Source: Bryum argenteum
Lineage: Eukaryota > Streptophyta > Bryopsida > Bryales > Bryaceae
Direction: 5' to 3'
Length of the DNA stretch: 64,000 nt
Assembly (NCBI GenBank): GCA_037043015.1
Contig: CM073328.1
Location: forward strand, 13,303,495 to 13,367,494
The translations under genes and the position numbers were made by a program. Positions 1 to 12,096 of the stretch are shown here, in pieces. Every line of letters begins with the position of its first letter. Position 1 is the stretch's first letter. Below the pieces are notes generated by a model. It made no database searches. It saw only the letters and a list, made by a program, of their open reading frames with translations, and was not told the DNA's origin.

Positions 1-100
1 CAAACCAGGAGGAGGAAAAACCCTAAATCGAGCATATTACCTCTGTGAGGATCTGGAGCGGCTCCTGTGATTGCGGCTCCTCTGATGTTTTTCGTACTCC

Positions 101-180
101 TCTGTTTCGTCCTCTCCGTCGTGAGCATCGAAGATGTGCCTCTGTTTCCTCCTCTCCGTCGTGAGCATCGAAGCTGTGCC
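101..180. repeat. 40-bp tandem duplication, two units
   Basis: Units 101-140 and 141-180 are in direct tandem and differ at two positions (109/149 and 134/174). No function is evident. Confidence 0.9.
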
Positions 181-457
181 TTTCGACTGTATCAAACCAA
201 GAACGATTGCTTCGATTGTGGGAGTAAGGACTCACTAGGTTGGGTGAGTCATCTTCGAGGGAAGCCATCACGCCGACCACTGCTCCAACTTGTTGAATCT
301 CCATCGCAGCTCGCTTTGAGAAAATATTCAAATGAGAGTGTCTAGGTTGAGCTCCCGATGAATGTTCATCCGATGAATGTGGAGAGTCACCAGTCCCCTC
401 ATCCGCTCCCTAGAATCAATCGAAACGGTCAAAAATCGTGAACATCTATGTAACGCT

Positions 458-504
458 CTTTTGATGCGCTAATAGTGTCCATTTACCATTAGATTGCATG
501 CACA
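458..504 (+). repeat. 47-bp direct repeat, copy 1
   Basis: Identical over 47 bases to 1302-1348, in the same orientation, 844 bp away. The flanking sequences are unrelated as far as I can see. Confidence 0.9.
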
Positions 505-1301
505 TAAAACAGTGATGCCTTCTCCATTGCAACACCAAATAGAAATTGCTCCTCCAACTAAACTCCTGGCATATCTTTCATTACTACATCGGCAGGGATG
601 CCACACCTAAATTCAGACGCAATTAAATCTCACAATAAAATCTCTACTCATCCTTATCTCAATAGACGAAAATCCGCTTAAGTAAAGGAATGAGAGAATG
701 GAGAGTCTGTAGAGCAGAGCGAACTGAGACGATCTTGAGAAAATCAAAGGCATCGAACTAATAAGCGCTTAGAGTTGGCTCTTACAGGAGGATCACCGAT
801 ACCGCAACCAAAATTACACCGCCTCACGTTCTCGCGTCGTTGCTAACCCTAAATCAGGGTTCTCCTGTTGCGCTCGCTCGTTTAAGTGCTTAAAAATGCT
901 AACAGCAGCTTTCAATATGAGATTCGACCCTAGCTCTCTCGATTGCCAACCCCAAGTGTCTGATTCTCTCTTCTTCGCACCTCTAATCGCTCCGAAAGTG
1001 GACAGGAATCCTCGATTTTGATTGCATTGAAATGCTCAATGTGCAATCTTCAAAACGTGCAGAATCTCAAAGTGCAGAATCCGAATCCTTCTCAATGGAT
1101 TGGAAATGAGAAGTTGGAAGCGATTTTAGGGTTTCGGAACGGGGAACGAGGAAAGCGAAGTGTCGGCGTGCGATCGCTTTGTGGTTTTTCGGGTCCTTCC
1201 GTCGGTCCTCAAGTTCTATATTCTACCATACCCCCCGCACGACAACATATCTTACGTGCGCCCGCACGACAATTTCTCTTCCGTACACCGCCCACACTGG
1301 A

Positions 1302-1348
1302 CTTTTGATGCGCTAATAGTGTCCATTTACCATTAGATTGCATGCACA
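1302..1348 (+). repeat. 47-bp direct repeat, copy 2
   Basis: Exact copy of 458-504. It lies immediately downstream, on the minus strand, of the candidate exon at 1377-1754. Confidence 0.9.
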
Positions 1349-1376
1349 AATAAATTTCAATTGGTTTTGCAAATAC

Positions 1377-1754
1377 CGTAGGTTCATCCTCCCGAGAGTT
1401 CTCTTCGTCGTAATTCTCAAAATCCAGACTGTCAGTCCTTGGACGAGAACCGTTGAAGCCTTGATCTGAGGACTCCGATGACATTAGTGCTCGTTCAAAT
1501 TCGTCCATCTCGGACACCGCTCGCAAACTATTGGATCGCCCCCGATGTCGCAATTTATATGGTGAGTCCGCAGTACATGGAACCCGTCCTCTACAATTCT
1601 CCAAGGTCTTCATCTCCGTGTTTGCACTTGTTTGTTTTCGCATAGCGCTGCGTCGAAGTTGTTTCGCCCCGCTGAACTTTGTGCTTCCCCGTCTTTTCCT
1701 TCTTTTCTGACCTACGTCGATACTACTTTCAACAACTAGTCCTGCCTCCTTCAT
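1377..1754 (-). CDS. Candidate exon, acidic/basic protein, unknown
   Basis: An open minus-strand frame starts with ATG at 1754 and reaches a plausible donor (CTACG then GTATTT) at 1377. It reads through a Lys/Arg-rich start into a Ser/Asp/Glu-rich stretch, which has the look of a disordered region of a real protein rather than a chance frame. I recognise no domain. Beyond the donor the frame runs into the 47-bp repeat and a GC-rich stretch and loses protein character. It may equally be a chance ORF. Confidence 0.22.
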
Positions 1755-2348
1755 GTGGACGTTTCTGTCTCTACCTTGTTCTCTAGAGCAGCAAAATCAC
1801 AAACAATAAGCGCATCAACAAATTCAAAAACAAAGACTGTGCAAGAGATTAGGTCTGGAACTTATTTATATCTTCTTAACTCTAATGTTCCCTGGTTTCA
1901 TCCGTTCAACAGGCTAGTCACATGCCATGTTGCGCTTTCTTATTTTTATCAGAAGCCGTCTTTGATTGTACTTTACACACGATCATTAATATTAGACTTG
2001 TATTATACTTGGATTAGTTCCCTGACTATCTCTTACTATAGTGACAACGGATCCCATTTTTTGCTTAGATTGGGTATTATTATGGTGGCAAGTCAGTTTG
2101 GGTTTTATAGCGCAATTATGAACTCGGTGACACTTGAATTTAGCGGACTCCAACAGTGCTGCTATTTAAATTCAAACCTGACACATCCTAATTCTTCTTT
2201 GATTAGTAAGTACCAACATGTTATGCAACAGTTGTTAACCCTGAAATAATTAGTCATTCTGCAACACTAACTCTCAAACTCCATGAAAGTATGTCCCCTC
2301 TCTTCGTGCATCTTCTCTAGCTTTCATTTTCTTGCCTCCAAAGTGCAA
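1755..2348. other. No gene seen
   Basis: Moderately AT-rich sequence between the candidate exon and the transposase. A plus-strand frame at 1755-2249 has a composition typical of non-coding DNA (many Leu, Ile, Tyr, Ser and no motif). Nothing else is recognisable. Confidence 0.4.
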
Positions 2349-5300
2349 TGGCCTCGTCTAGTGAAGCTGCGTCTCGACAAATAAATATGATCGAAATTGC
2401 GCGGCGGGTTTAGGATTGCCGCTTCTTCTTTGTCCAGACAATGATGGTCTTCTGCGTATTCCCTCTGATCGCTTATCTATTCGGTTTGGATTTGACACCT
2501 CATCCTTGTGGCTCGAGCGAGATGTCCTTGATCCAATCACTCATGAGCTTCAACATGCCGTGGTTGTCAAAGGTGTCAATGATGGAGATGGCCATGAGGT
2601 ATACCATCTATTCCCCGGAAAGTATAAACTCTATGGTCACACTACGTCGATCATGGAGGCTTCTACGATTCTAGTCACTCCACGCCGGTCTTCAACTTGT
2701 ACTATAACTACGCATCCTCAAGTTCGTGTCAAACTAGAGCCCGGTCTTTGTCATACTATTGATTTGTCGTAGTCATCGATGATGAGATAAACCGAGTTGT
2801 CCGACAAACTAAGCCCCTGTTAAATCGTTGTCTCCATCCACTAGCTCCCATGACTCACGTCATTCTCTCCATTCTCCCTCGCTACAACTATCCATTCCAA
2901 AGAATTATACAAACATCATAGACTCCCTCCGCAAACTAGCCAGTATGCCAGGAAGTAAGACGATCTTGAAGAAGATCAACTATGATGCTATCCGATCTGT
3001 CAAAGTTGACTTTCTACCTCCCCAGTTTGATGGAAATGTCCTTTTCATCTTCCCTCCCGCTCCTGCTGCTGCTGTTCACAGAAATGCTCGCTCCATGGAA
3101 GGGATGGATAAGCGATATGATGGTCACGTGTGGACTAAGACCATGACCACCAACATCTCAAACATGCTTGGATTATCTTTCCGGTCCTCTACCTGTGTTG
3201 GCCACCTCAAATGCGTCAACAACAAGTGCGATTACTTGGAGCGGACAGAGAGAGCTTCAGCAATAAACGAGACGGAATTTGAAGGAGCCTCCAAGGACTC
3301 ATTCTTGATTGGATTCCGTCCACCAGCAGGATCAACCATCGTGTGCAAGATCTGTAAGGAGCCTCCAACATGCATTTCCAATTGTGATGCCAAGATATTC
3401 TATGTTCACGGCGCAGATAACCAAGAACGTGCTTGCATTCATCTGGGAGAACATCAACATCCCGTCAAGATTGGAGACGATAGAGGGGTGAAGTTCACTA
3501 TAGACCAGCTTATTCAAGAGCACGTTGAACGTACACCACAGGCTACTGTCTCAAATATTGTTCTAGAGACTAGCAAAGAGTTGTTTGGCAACTATCTTCT
3601 TCGTACTGAGGAAGAACCACATAAGATTCTGTCCTTGCAAGAGTTGGAGCCTGTCTTCGAGAGCTGCAGAGAGCTCAATTCCCCCAGCTTGAAGAACCGT
3701 GTCTACTCGTTTCAATATCTCCGTAGATACGGTGTCATGGACGGTATTACGAAGCTCAGAGGCCTTAGCAATTGGGCGTACGTGCAGCGCAGCATGTTCC
3801 CTGGCCAAGGCGATGACGGAGACAAAGTTTTCATCTTCAAAATGTCTGAAGTCGGTCCCGGTAGTGGGGTGGATCTTGTCCGCAAAATGCAACCTAGTGG
3901 CCCCCTTGAAGACGCATGGATCATGTTCGACCATGTCAAACGCGTTGCCAACTGGACCACGATGGCTTGCCACGTTTATGAATCCCGTTACAAACGCGTC
4001 CTGACCATTGCATGCTGTGATTTTCAGTCCGAGGATCGAGAAGCACAAATCTTATTCTGGAAGAATCTCAATCATGTCATGGCCAGACACGGGGTTGCTA
4101 AACCTCAATTTCAAGGCTTCATGGCGGATAGTGCACAAGCCAATTGGAATGCCGTACGGATTGTCTATGGCAGTGGAGATCCCAACATTCCAATGGACGG
4201 TCGTGAACGAACATGCTTATTCCATTGGGTACAATCAATGGAAAAGCATACCAAACAGTACATAGTTCACAATTTGCAAGATCAAAATAGACGTCTGTGC
4301 ACACAGTACAAGGATGTGGATTCCTTGGCTGAGGCTGAAACAAGGTTTATGGCTATCCAAGCATGGTGGGCATCCTCTGGAGCAACTTCCGAATCTGGAC
4401 TTCGTTCTTTAACGTTCTGGCTTGGATTCTGGCATTACCGTTATCGACAATGGGGGGGCTTCATGGAATTGGTATGTTTTCTACCATACTATCTATTGAT
4501 GAATACTCGTACATATGTCTTTGTATTTAACAAAGAATCATTCATTGTCTTATATTTATTCTGCTTTGCTCATTGTAGGAGAAACGATTCACAATGAAGA
4601 AATCGCCGAGATGCCGTCCTGTAATCTTGCAGAGACGGTCCACAATAAGTGGATGCAAGCATCCGGAAAGAAGGGTGGGGATCTATACGTGGCAGCCGTT
4701 GACGACTACGTGCGGGCGTTTCTGCAAGTTGTTGGATATTACCAATTTACCAAAGGAGGTGTTACTGGAAATGGACCAAGCCAAGAAGAATTACGTCTGA
4801 GGAGTGCCCAACGACGTGCACACCGTACAGGAGATCCTTCCTTCCTCAACAAGGCGGTCCTAGAGATGCCAAGAGCTGAAGTGTTTTGCACCAGGGAGTC
4901 TCATCTGGAAGGGGAGGAAGTATTTGGTTCCCAAAAATGTCGTGCTGATCTCCCGATTGGAGCTGAAGAAGAAACGCATCGACCTGATACCGTCAATTTC
5001 TCCCATCCTCGTGTGGGGAGGAGGATCACAAGAGCTCGCACAACTACCCTTCCACCAATCGATGAGACTCCGGAAGATGTTCAGGATGTTGCTTTGCACA
5101 CACGGAGCCCTAGCCGGAGATATTCTTCGTGTGATCACAAGCGTGCATGAATCGAAGGTCAACGAAAGGCATTGGCATATTGCCAGACTTTCAGCCTTCT
5201 CTAGCAAAGCTTGTTGGGCGCAGATGGCTGTGACAAAAAAGAAGTGCGAGAATCGACTTGTCCAGAACAGGAAAAGCACACCGGTACCAACCTACTTCGG

Positions 5301-6039
5301 TATTTGGCGCCACTACAAGTCCCCCGCTCCAGAATTCATGCAGTTCACTTTTTGTCCAGACGATATTGAGAGGTGTGTGAAGGGATCTCGCCGCAAGTGG
5401 ATTCAGCCCTTCTCGAACACGATTGATCGTCCACCAATCCCTACTATCTGGCCAGTCAAGATTGGTACCAAGCTCACCCTTCCAGAGATCCTTGCTCTTG
5501 AGAATGCAGGTTTTTCGGCTCCCCGAAGGAAATTGTGCCGCCCAACCGCCTTTTCAACAATGTCCCTCCTCCTCCTCAAGACTACTCAAATGTCCCTATT
5601 CCACCCAATCCAGATGTTTTTCCCAAGTCCAGGAAATCGAAGAATATCCGTCGAGCTTTGACCGGCCCCTCTCCAAAGCAAAAGTCAATATTGGTTCGGC
5701 AAAGAAAGAATGAAGACAACCATTCTCAAGATGACGATGATACCTCAACCAGGATTTGGTCGCGTGATTCGCTTGCTTGCGATCGGACCAAGCCCGACGG
5801 AGTCCATATACGATGTGGTCATCGATTCGTTTCAGTTGCACCTGAAGCATTCAAGGCTACTATGTCGAGTTTGGTAGAAGAGGAAGCATTTCAAACCGTG
5901 CAAGCATTTATACTACATTTTCTTAACCGTATGTGGTTTTGATCCTGACGTGAATCTGTTTATCCACGCACCGACCTTCAGCTTCAATGAGGTCAAGTTA
6001 GCATTGGAGTCAGGCATTCTAGCACATGCGGTTGCCTAA
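2349..6039 (+). pseudogene. Decayed MULE-like DDE transposase, one intron
   Basis: A plant transposase-derived gene. The longest intact piece (2828-4471) reads a Cys/His zinc region: C-rich CVGHLKC and CKICKEPP segments, then a CIHLGEHQHP segment, as in WRKY-GCM1/FLYWCH-type fingers of MULE-related transposases. A DDE-like core follows, with FDHVKR, GFMADSAQANWNAV and a CLFHW motif. An intron with GTATGT donor and TAG acceptor lies at 4472-4578. After it the reading frame changes near 4600, 4900, 5510 and 5925 and ends with TAA at 6037-6039. Upstream pieces at 2349-2414, 2416-2772 and about 2780-2860 are also in different frames. Each piece is protein-like, so this is one gene broken by small indels, not several genes. 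No terminal repeats or target duplication were found. The assignment to the MULE group is an inference from motif order; another DDE superfamily is possible. Confidence 0.7.
4472..4578 (+). other. 107-bp intron in the transposase
   Basis: The coding frame stays protein-like up to FMEL at 4469-4471 and is followed by GTATGT. It resumes at 4579 (EKRFT) after a pyrimidine-rich stretch and TAG. The size matches the 129-bp native intron inferred for the phosphatase gene. Confidence 0.7.
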
Positions 6040-6461
6040 AATACCATTTAATTAGGTATCATTACCTATAGGCCATATGTAGGCATATATTGATACATCA
6101 TTGTACCTGTATACGCTTTATTCCCATACTAATCAATATTTTTATATTATAGAAAATATGCAAGTCCACTTATATATTACTATTTTTGTAATTATCAATA
6201 TTATTCGGCTTGCTCATTGATTTTAAAGTGGTTCACGTGTAAATACTTTGTTTCTATGCTTCTGAAATGCTACAATCAATATACAAAATATGTGGTTATA
6301 GGTCCAAAAAACCACGGTAATAGGCAGAAATACATAATATTCTTGGGAATATTCTGGGAATATTCCAATAAATTCCAAATTTCCGCTCTCCAACCCTTCA
6401 AATCACCGCTCACCGCTCTCCGCTCATGCCCTAGCAACGCTCCCATCTACCCGACCATAGA
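6040..6461. other. AT-rich spacer, no gene
   Basis: AT-rich, with short chance ORFs only. It separates the end of the transposase from the zinc-knuckle ORF. Confidence 0.5.
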
Positions 6462-6878
6462 ATGTCGACCCCACAGGCTTTGACCCAAAACCGTCATGTG
6501 GCACAGCCGGCACAACGGGTCTTAGTTACCCAGCCGACCGCCAGACCTGTATCATCCTCGACTTATTCCTGGCCATTCTCAGCTAGCACTTATGGTCGAC
6601 CGGTAGACCCACAGTCACTACCTATGCAGGCTGTGAGTCTACCGAGTGCACCTATACAAACGGTCACCCGACCGACCACCCTACCCCATCCGTCGGTGTG
6701 TACGTACTGTCACACTCCGGGCCATACTATTGAATACTGCCCCTATTTAGTGGCACCTAGGCCAACAGCACCAGGTCTGGTACCACCTGTCTACTCGGCA
6801 GCGGTAGGCCCGACTTACTTAGCCGTTCCGTCTGTCAAACCTCATTTTTTCGTTTTTTCCCCAATTCGGTCCGGATAG
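6462..6878 (+). CDS. Gag-like ORF with CCHC zinc knuckle
   Basis: A 138-residue frame rich in Pro, Ser, Thr and Gln carries a retroviral-type zinc knuckle at residues 80-93 (Cys80, Cys83, His88, Cys93; CX2CX4HX4C, core CTYCHTPGHTIEYC). Such knuckles bind nucleic acid in the nucleocapsid part of LTR-retrotransposon Gag proteins. No capsid, protease or reverse transcriptase lies next to it, so this is likely the nucleocapsid end of a Gag or a fragment captured by the GC-rich element that follows. The ATG at 6462 is the first in frame; whether it is the true start is unknown. Confidence 0.5.
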   Translation: MSTPQALTQNRHVAQPAQRVLVTQPTARPVSSSTYSWPFSASTYGRPVDPQSLPMQAVSLPSAPIQTVTRPTTLPHPSVCTYCHTPGHTIEYCPYLVAPRPTAPGLVPPVYSAAVGPTYLAVPSVKPHFFVFSPIRSG

Positions 6879-7646
6879 TACTTAGTAATAGCTAATTAGA
6901 GGAAATAAAACCCTCATTCCCGCCTATCCGGGTAATGACCGGGTAGAGCTGACTTAGCTAGGGACCTCCCTACCCGGGAGCATCCCTAAGCTTAGTGGGC
7001 ATGATAGGGTAACGGAACTTCTAACCTTTCCTTCGCCTTTTAGTCCTCGTCTCTAACCAGGACCCGGTCTCACCATACCTAGCCCAAATGCTGAGTGCCC
7101 GGGTAAGGCTGAGTCGACTGTTGGCGGGTTGACCCCAACCCGGGGAAAGCAAGTTCTGACCCGGCTTAATCGATCGAACATGTGCTAACCGCACAGGGTT
7201 GGTCCGGGTACGATATGCCCGGGCACGATCGGTCCGGGGACGACCCGGACGGTCATCGTCCGACCAACCATGGCCCGGCCCGGCTATGGCCCGGCCGATC
7301 ATAACCTAACCGGTTATAACTCGACCGGTTATCAATGGCCGGGGAAGCCGCCGGGTACAAGGACGGGCCGGGCGGTAGAACCACCGGCGGCGCCGACAGT
7401 CCCGGGCTGACAAGCCCGTGATTAAGGCCGCGCCACCAAAAGGTACCGCCACCTCCTCCACTCTCTTTTGTCGATTAGTGGCGCGGGGAAGGCCGTTGTC
7501 CTCCCTTTTTGATTTCCCCCCCCCCCTTTTCTCTCTTCCTCGTTTTTCGTACGCCATTGCCGGCTGTGCTGCCCCCCATTCTCGCACGAATCTGTACACG
7601 CGGCCGTCCTGCACACCAAAAGCCCGGAGAGGAAGAGTACGGAGAC
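6879..7646. other. GC-rich leader of the 7-11.7 kb element
   Basis: Base composition changes sharply to GC-rich from about 6920, with many CCCGGG and CCGG words. A polypyrimidine run lies at about 7505-7550. I found no terminal repeat, TATA box or start of a coding frame before the ATG at 7647. It may be a long terminal repeat or untranslated leader, but I could not find a matching copy at 10.7-11.8 kb. Confidence 0.4.
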
Positions 7647-10600
7647 ATGGCCGGGGAGAGAGCTTCGCGGGTTAGGAGCAAAATTATCCAGGCTGGCATC
7701 CCGATGGCGGTGGATGCCAGGGCGCAGTTGGTGCAGGACTTGACGCGGATGGGGTGCGTAGGGTTGTACTGGGTGCCCTGGAATGTGGAGGATGCAGGGA
7801 TCATCGAGGAGGCCGTGTCCGGACAGGATCCACCGACTTTCGCCGACAACCCTGTCCGGGCCAAGCCGCACTTTTGGCAGGAGGCGTGCTGGAGGGCGAC
7901 ATACGGCTTTCCCGGACTCCTCCACCGGATACATTCAGGTAAGGAACGATCCCTCCCTCGGTGGGATGTTCCACAACCCTGCGCACGAGCACGACGGCTA
8001 CCGAGTGGAGGATTGCGCGAATGCTCGGGAGCGGCGTCTGCTGAGGTTCCTGGCGCCGATCCTCAACCCGGAGAAGCCACAGTTTGTGTCAAACCGGCTC
8101 CTGAAGGCAATCATGGAGTCCTACCTGGGCCGGAAGCGCGTAGGATGGGGGCACATCCTTGAGGAGGTGATCGTCCGGGCCTCGAAGAAGGCCGCCAGTG
8201 TGAAGGGCTGTCTCCTGGCACCATACGTGTACCACCTGTACGCGCATTATGAGTGCCTCAATCCGGGTGAGATCACCCTCCTCAGGATGCTCATGGAGGG
8301 CAGACGGGACATGTTTCCCGGGGAGCAAATTCCCGAGGTAGGAGTCCCTGCTGCGGCCAAGCTACTCCCCAGGATGCCTGCCCCCGGAGCAGAGGCACTC
8401 CCACCACCTCCACCTCCTGCACCACCAGGACCGCCGGGCCCAAGAGAGCAGAGACCGCGGAGGACAGGAGCAGAAGCACCCCGGCCAGGAGATGAGGGAG
8501 CGCCAGGACCTGGTGCAGGAGGAGCAGCCATCCTCCGGCAGAGGGAGGTCGCTCCGCTACCCCGCCCGGAGGGAGCCACCACACCCCGGCCAGCCACCAG
8601 CCACCGGATGGCAACCCGGAGTGGGGCCGCAACCGGATCGAGCCACCAAAGCCCGATCCTACCCGGACTGGAGGAGAGCTCCCCAATAGCGATGGCAACC
8701 CCTCCGACTGCTGCAACCACTCCGACCTCTGCGATCTCCTCTCCACCACCTCTTAGGCCGGTGCAGGGGAATGACAGTGAGGGAGAGGAGGCTCCCGTCC
8801 TGCACCGGAGGAAGTCGGGAAGAGTCCTGAGGTTCGTGGAGAGCGAATCTGCCTCCTTGCCCGGAGAACAGGGAGTGGAAGCCTCGGCCCCGCCAGGAGA
8901 GACCGAGACCGGGGGAGCTCTACAGCAAGGAGACCCTACCCCGGAAGTGCAGGCCCCGACCCGGGGAGTGCCAGTGGGGGACGTACCTACTGAGGTCCTC
9001 CTCCTGGCGGATAGCCCAGCAGAAGGTCCCGGACAGCCTACAGCCACGGGAGGGATAGAGTGGGGAGACCCGCAGTATGCGAAGAAGAGGAAGGCGGACC
9101 TCCCCGCCGAGAGCCCTCGCCCGCGAGTCCGGAGAAAGCTCACGAAGCTCAGGGCGGACACTTCACCAACTCCGGCCGCCTCTCCTGTTACCCGGGCCGA
9201 TCCCCTCGAACCGGTGGTCCGAGCAATCCCAGCAGTTCAGCGGGTCTCACCTCCCGGGGAGGGAGAAATCCGGAGGAAGGGGAAGAGGGTGATGGAGGAG
9301 TCCTTTGAGTCGGAGGAAGGGGAGACCACCGCACCGCATTCGCCTGCCCACGCTACCCGGGTACACAAAGAGGCGGCACCCTCCAATGCTACCCGGGTGC
9401 CAGGATGGGAAGACTTCACCCCGCGGAGGCCGGAGTTCGACCCCAGCCTTCCTGTACCCCCATTCCGGATAACGGAAGAGCACCCTCTGCAACCAATTGC
9501 GCATGCACTGCAGGTATGCACGCAGGAACACCTTCAGATGCACAAGGCCCTGCGCGGTATATCCGTGGCTCTCCGAACCGGCCAAGTGGAGAGGTACCCC
9601 GACATGGTGAGGGATTTGGTCCGCGAAAATGCTGCAGCCGGGCAAGTATCAGTGAGGGATCCCTCATCATCCTGCGACAGGCCCGGGAAATTAAGCAGCT
9701 GGAGGAGGAGTTGACCAAGCAGCGAGGTTACGCTCGGGCATCTCTTTCAGCTCGGGAGGTTCCCGTATGCACCGGAGAGGCACAACTCAAGGCCCACCGC
9801 TCGACGCCCACCGAGGCCTCGGGATCGGACCTCCCAACCCGGATGGCGGCGTACATGAAGAAGGCCGCGGAAAGGATGGAAGGAGCTCTCCGGAGATGAG
9901 AGGACTCATCGGAGAGATGGCCCGACCTTTCCCGGGAGGCACCTCCCCAACGGTAGTAGAGACACCCCCATCCGCGGGTACCCGAAGTGACTAAGGAGGC
10001 GGGGCGGAGGAGGAAGAAGAGCACCGATCCCGTGGCCATGGAGGAGCCAGTCCTGCCACCAAACCCGAGCCCGGAGAAGACCATGAGGGAGATGGGGGCC
10101 TTGCACTCCCCCTGCAAGGACGCTCCGGAGAGTATAGAGGCAAACCGGGGAGGCATAACCCCGGTGGAAGGAGAGGCTTCTTGGATAGCAGAGGAGGATA
10201 CCCGGGTAAGGGATCCTTCCCCCATTTCCCCGGTCCGGACTGTGGACCCCGAGGACAGGAGTCCTATTCCTGCCCAAGAGGCTACAATCCAACCAGGACA
10301 GGAGGGGGAGGCCGATACCCGGCCAACCGGATTGGGAACAGAGGAGCCGCGGACACCTCGCTGTCCGGGTTTAACCGTCCCACCGGAGCCCCTCGACAAA
10401 GAGGTCCTCCCGAGAAGGCGCGACGACCGCGGAGGCCGTCCCCCTCATCCCCGAGGACTTGATCGAGGTCCCGGAGATCGGGGAGGCACTCTTGGACACC
10501 TCAGCCCCGATGCCTTCAGGGGACACTGAGATCCTTGGGAGTGAAGAGACCGCTCCAGTGCTCCAGGAGACGGGGAACGAGGAGGAGGAGGTCACCTCCC

Positions 10601-10659
10601 AACCCGGGTTGGGAGCGCAGAAGGTTGAGACCGCCGAGACTGCCGAGGCTGCGAAGTAG
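7647..10659 (+). pseudogene. Long frameshifted ORF of GC-rich element
   Basis: Five protein-like pieces lie head to tail in changing frames. The first two (7647-7938, then from 7939) give a globular domain of about 220 residues, with landmarks VGLYWVPWN, FVSNRLL, WGHILEEVIV and LLAPYVYHLY. Its general look resembles the plant mobile-domain or putative plant transposon-protein families carried by retrotransposons. From about 8390 to 9470 it is Pro/Ala/Gly/Glu-rich and probably disordered. It ends in a coiled-coil segment (frame change near 9650, stop at 9899). Further acidic Pro-rich pieces follow at about 9987-10400 and 10400-10659. The first frame change falls exactly on a perfect splice-donor string (CAG then GTAAGG at 7936-7944), so an intron or its remnant is possible. 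No pol genes are present. The overall function is unknown. Confidence 0.5.
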
Positions 10660-11846
10660 GATGAGCGCGACAGGAAGGACTAGGGCCGAATGGGTTACTG
10701 GCGGATGTATCTGGCCGAGGATTAGGTTAGATTTCAGTGCCTTTATGGCAGTAGGAGAATGACGGCGTTAGACTGGCAAAGGCCGGATTTAGAAAGATTC
10801 CCTGGCGCAGGATTTTGTCCTTTTCTGAAGTGCCAGGGAGGATCTGCTACTTAGCCGAGGGAAGGATACCCCCTCGGGGTCTTTTTGTGATTTTGCAATA
10901 CCCTAATCCAGTGCAAGCACGCCTCTTTCTCATCTCCCTCGTGTGTGTGCGTGTGTGTCTGATTGTGTGTCCTTCTCCTTTTCTTGTCTTGTCTGCTGGG
11001 TCGGGGTGTTTGCAGAGTTTAGAGGACCCTTGCTATCCGGGCAAGAGAGAGAGCGGTTCCGTCCTTGAACGGAGAGTAGTACGGGAGGTAGAGAAGCTGA
11101 CAGGGGAGGAGTGCGGCTTGCGAACGGCACTTGCCACTTATGGTGCAGTCCGGTCTGTCCGTGTAGCGTCTGGGATTACAGCGGCTCGGAAGGGATTCCG
11201 GTCGCTTAACCGACTCCCGAGAACACCATCGGTTGAGTCCCCCTGGATCTGCCGAAGTCCGGATAGGCAGAATTGGCCGTAGGTGATAGCGGTGAACTCC
11301 GGGCCAGTCGCACCACCCCCAGTCCAGTAACCCGGGATCTACTAACCCGGGTAGTGAGTTGTGATAACCAGACCATAGGAGAACCGGATACCAACCTTTG
11401 TGACATGCGCGTGGGTGTAGAGTCCGGGCGTAGAGGGAGGTATAAGGGAAGTTCCTAACAGGGTAAGGAGAGAGAGAGAGTCTCGGTGACCTTTCCGGTC
11501 ACGTTAATCAACGGGAAAAGTGGTCTAATCCCCCCACTTATCTAAACGCGGGAAAACCCCTCTGAGGTGAATACAGAGGCTAAACTAAACCACAAAGGTT
11601 AAACCCCCCCTCTCTTCTCCTGTCCGGGCAGCTTTTTCCAGGACAGGATACAGGGTATAGGGGTGATAGGACAGTACCCGGATAGCACAAACCCGGGTTT
11701 GCTAACTGGTGGAAATTGAGTTCTTGCACTTCACAGGATCTCCGTGGAACGAATACTCGGGTTCTTGTTTAGGAAACCTCTTTTACCGTGAAAAAGGGTT
11801 ATCCGGACACGAATCAGGAAAGCACGTTACGACAGTAAGCTCCATA
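10660..11846. other. GC-rich 3' part of element, no coding frame
   Basis: No convincing reading frame. It contains a GT/TG-rich stretch near 10940-10970, a GA-rich run near 11470-11485 and many CCCGGG words. The composition falls back to normal after about 11710, which probably marks the element edge. Terminal repeats were not found. Confidence 0.4.
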
Positions 11847-12021
11847 CAGTTCGTGCCCATAGGATGCCCCCACAGTTTAGCTCAAGTCGAGCTAAACTGT
11901 CTAAACAGTTTAGCTCGTCTCGAGCTAAACTGTCATTCAGTTTGTGCCCATAGGATGTGATACGGTTTACGTCGAGTCGAACTTAATTATCGACAGTTTA
12001 GCTTGAGTCGAGCTAAACTAT
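11847..12021. repeat. Cluster of 29-bp palindromes plus 20-bp direct repeat
   Basis: Three 29-bp imperfect palindromes lie at 11872-11900, 11905-11933 and 11993-12021. All have arms ACAGTTTAGCTC and GAGCTAAACTGT (the third copy has one to two changes) around a short AGTCG-like centre; a more degenerate copy is at about 11960-11985. A 20-bp direct repeat (CAGTTCGTGCCCATAGGATG) occurs at 11847-11866 and, with one change, at 11938-11957. The block therefore looks like a roughly 91-bp unit repeated almost twice. The palindromes could be transposon subterminal repeats or binding sites; I cannot tell which. Confidence 0.85.
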
Positions 12022-12096
12022 CATGCCTTTTTCTGCAAACTTCACCGCCCGAGCTTCAGACAAGGTCCGCTGTCTAAGTTGCTTTGTTTTTTGTAG

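Larger units (their letters stand above)
1..1376. other. No firm gene; repeats and a possible exon
   Basis: I see no convincing gene here. A minus-strand open frame at 23-331 ends beside a plausible splice donor (ACAGAG then GTAATA near position 40) and could be a first exon of a gene leaving the window on the left, but nothing in its Ser/Arg-rich translation is recognisable. The stretch holds a 40-bp tandem duplication and one member of a 47-bp direct repeat pair, listed separately. Confidence 0.4.

Noticed and set aside
1755-2249. 164-residue plus-strand ORF
   Set aside because: Hydrophobic random-looking composition, no domain, no splice or promoter context.
8247-9161. Long minus-strand ORF (304 residues) and other long antisense frames at 8-10 kb
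   Set aside because: They mirror the GC-rich plus-strand frame; the translation is Gly/Ser/Pro/Ala-rich without motifs, as expected where stop codons are rare.
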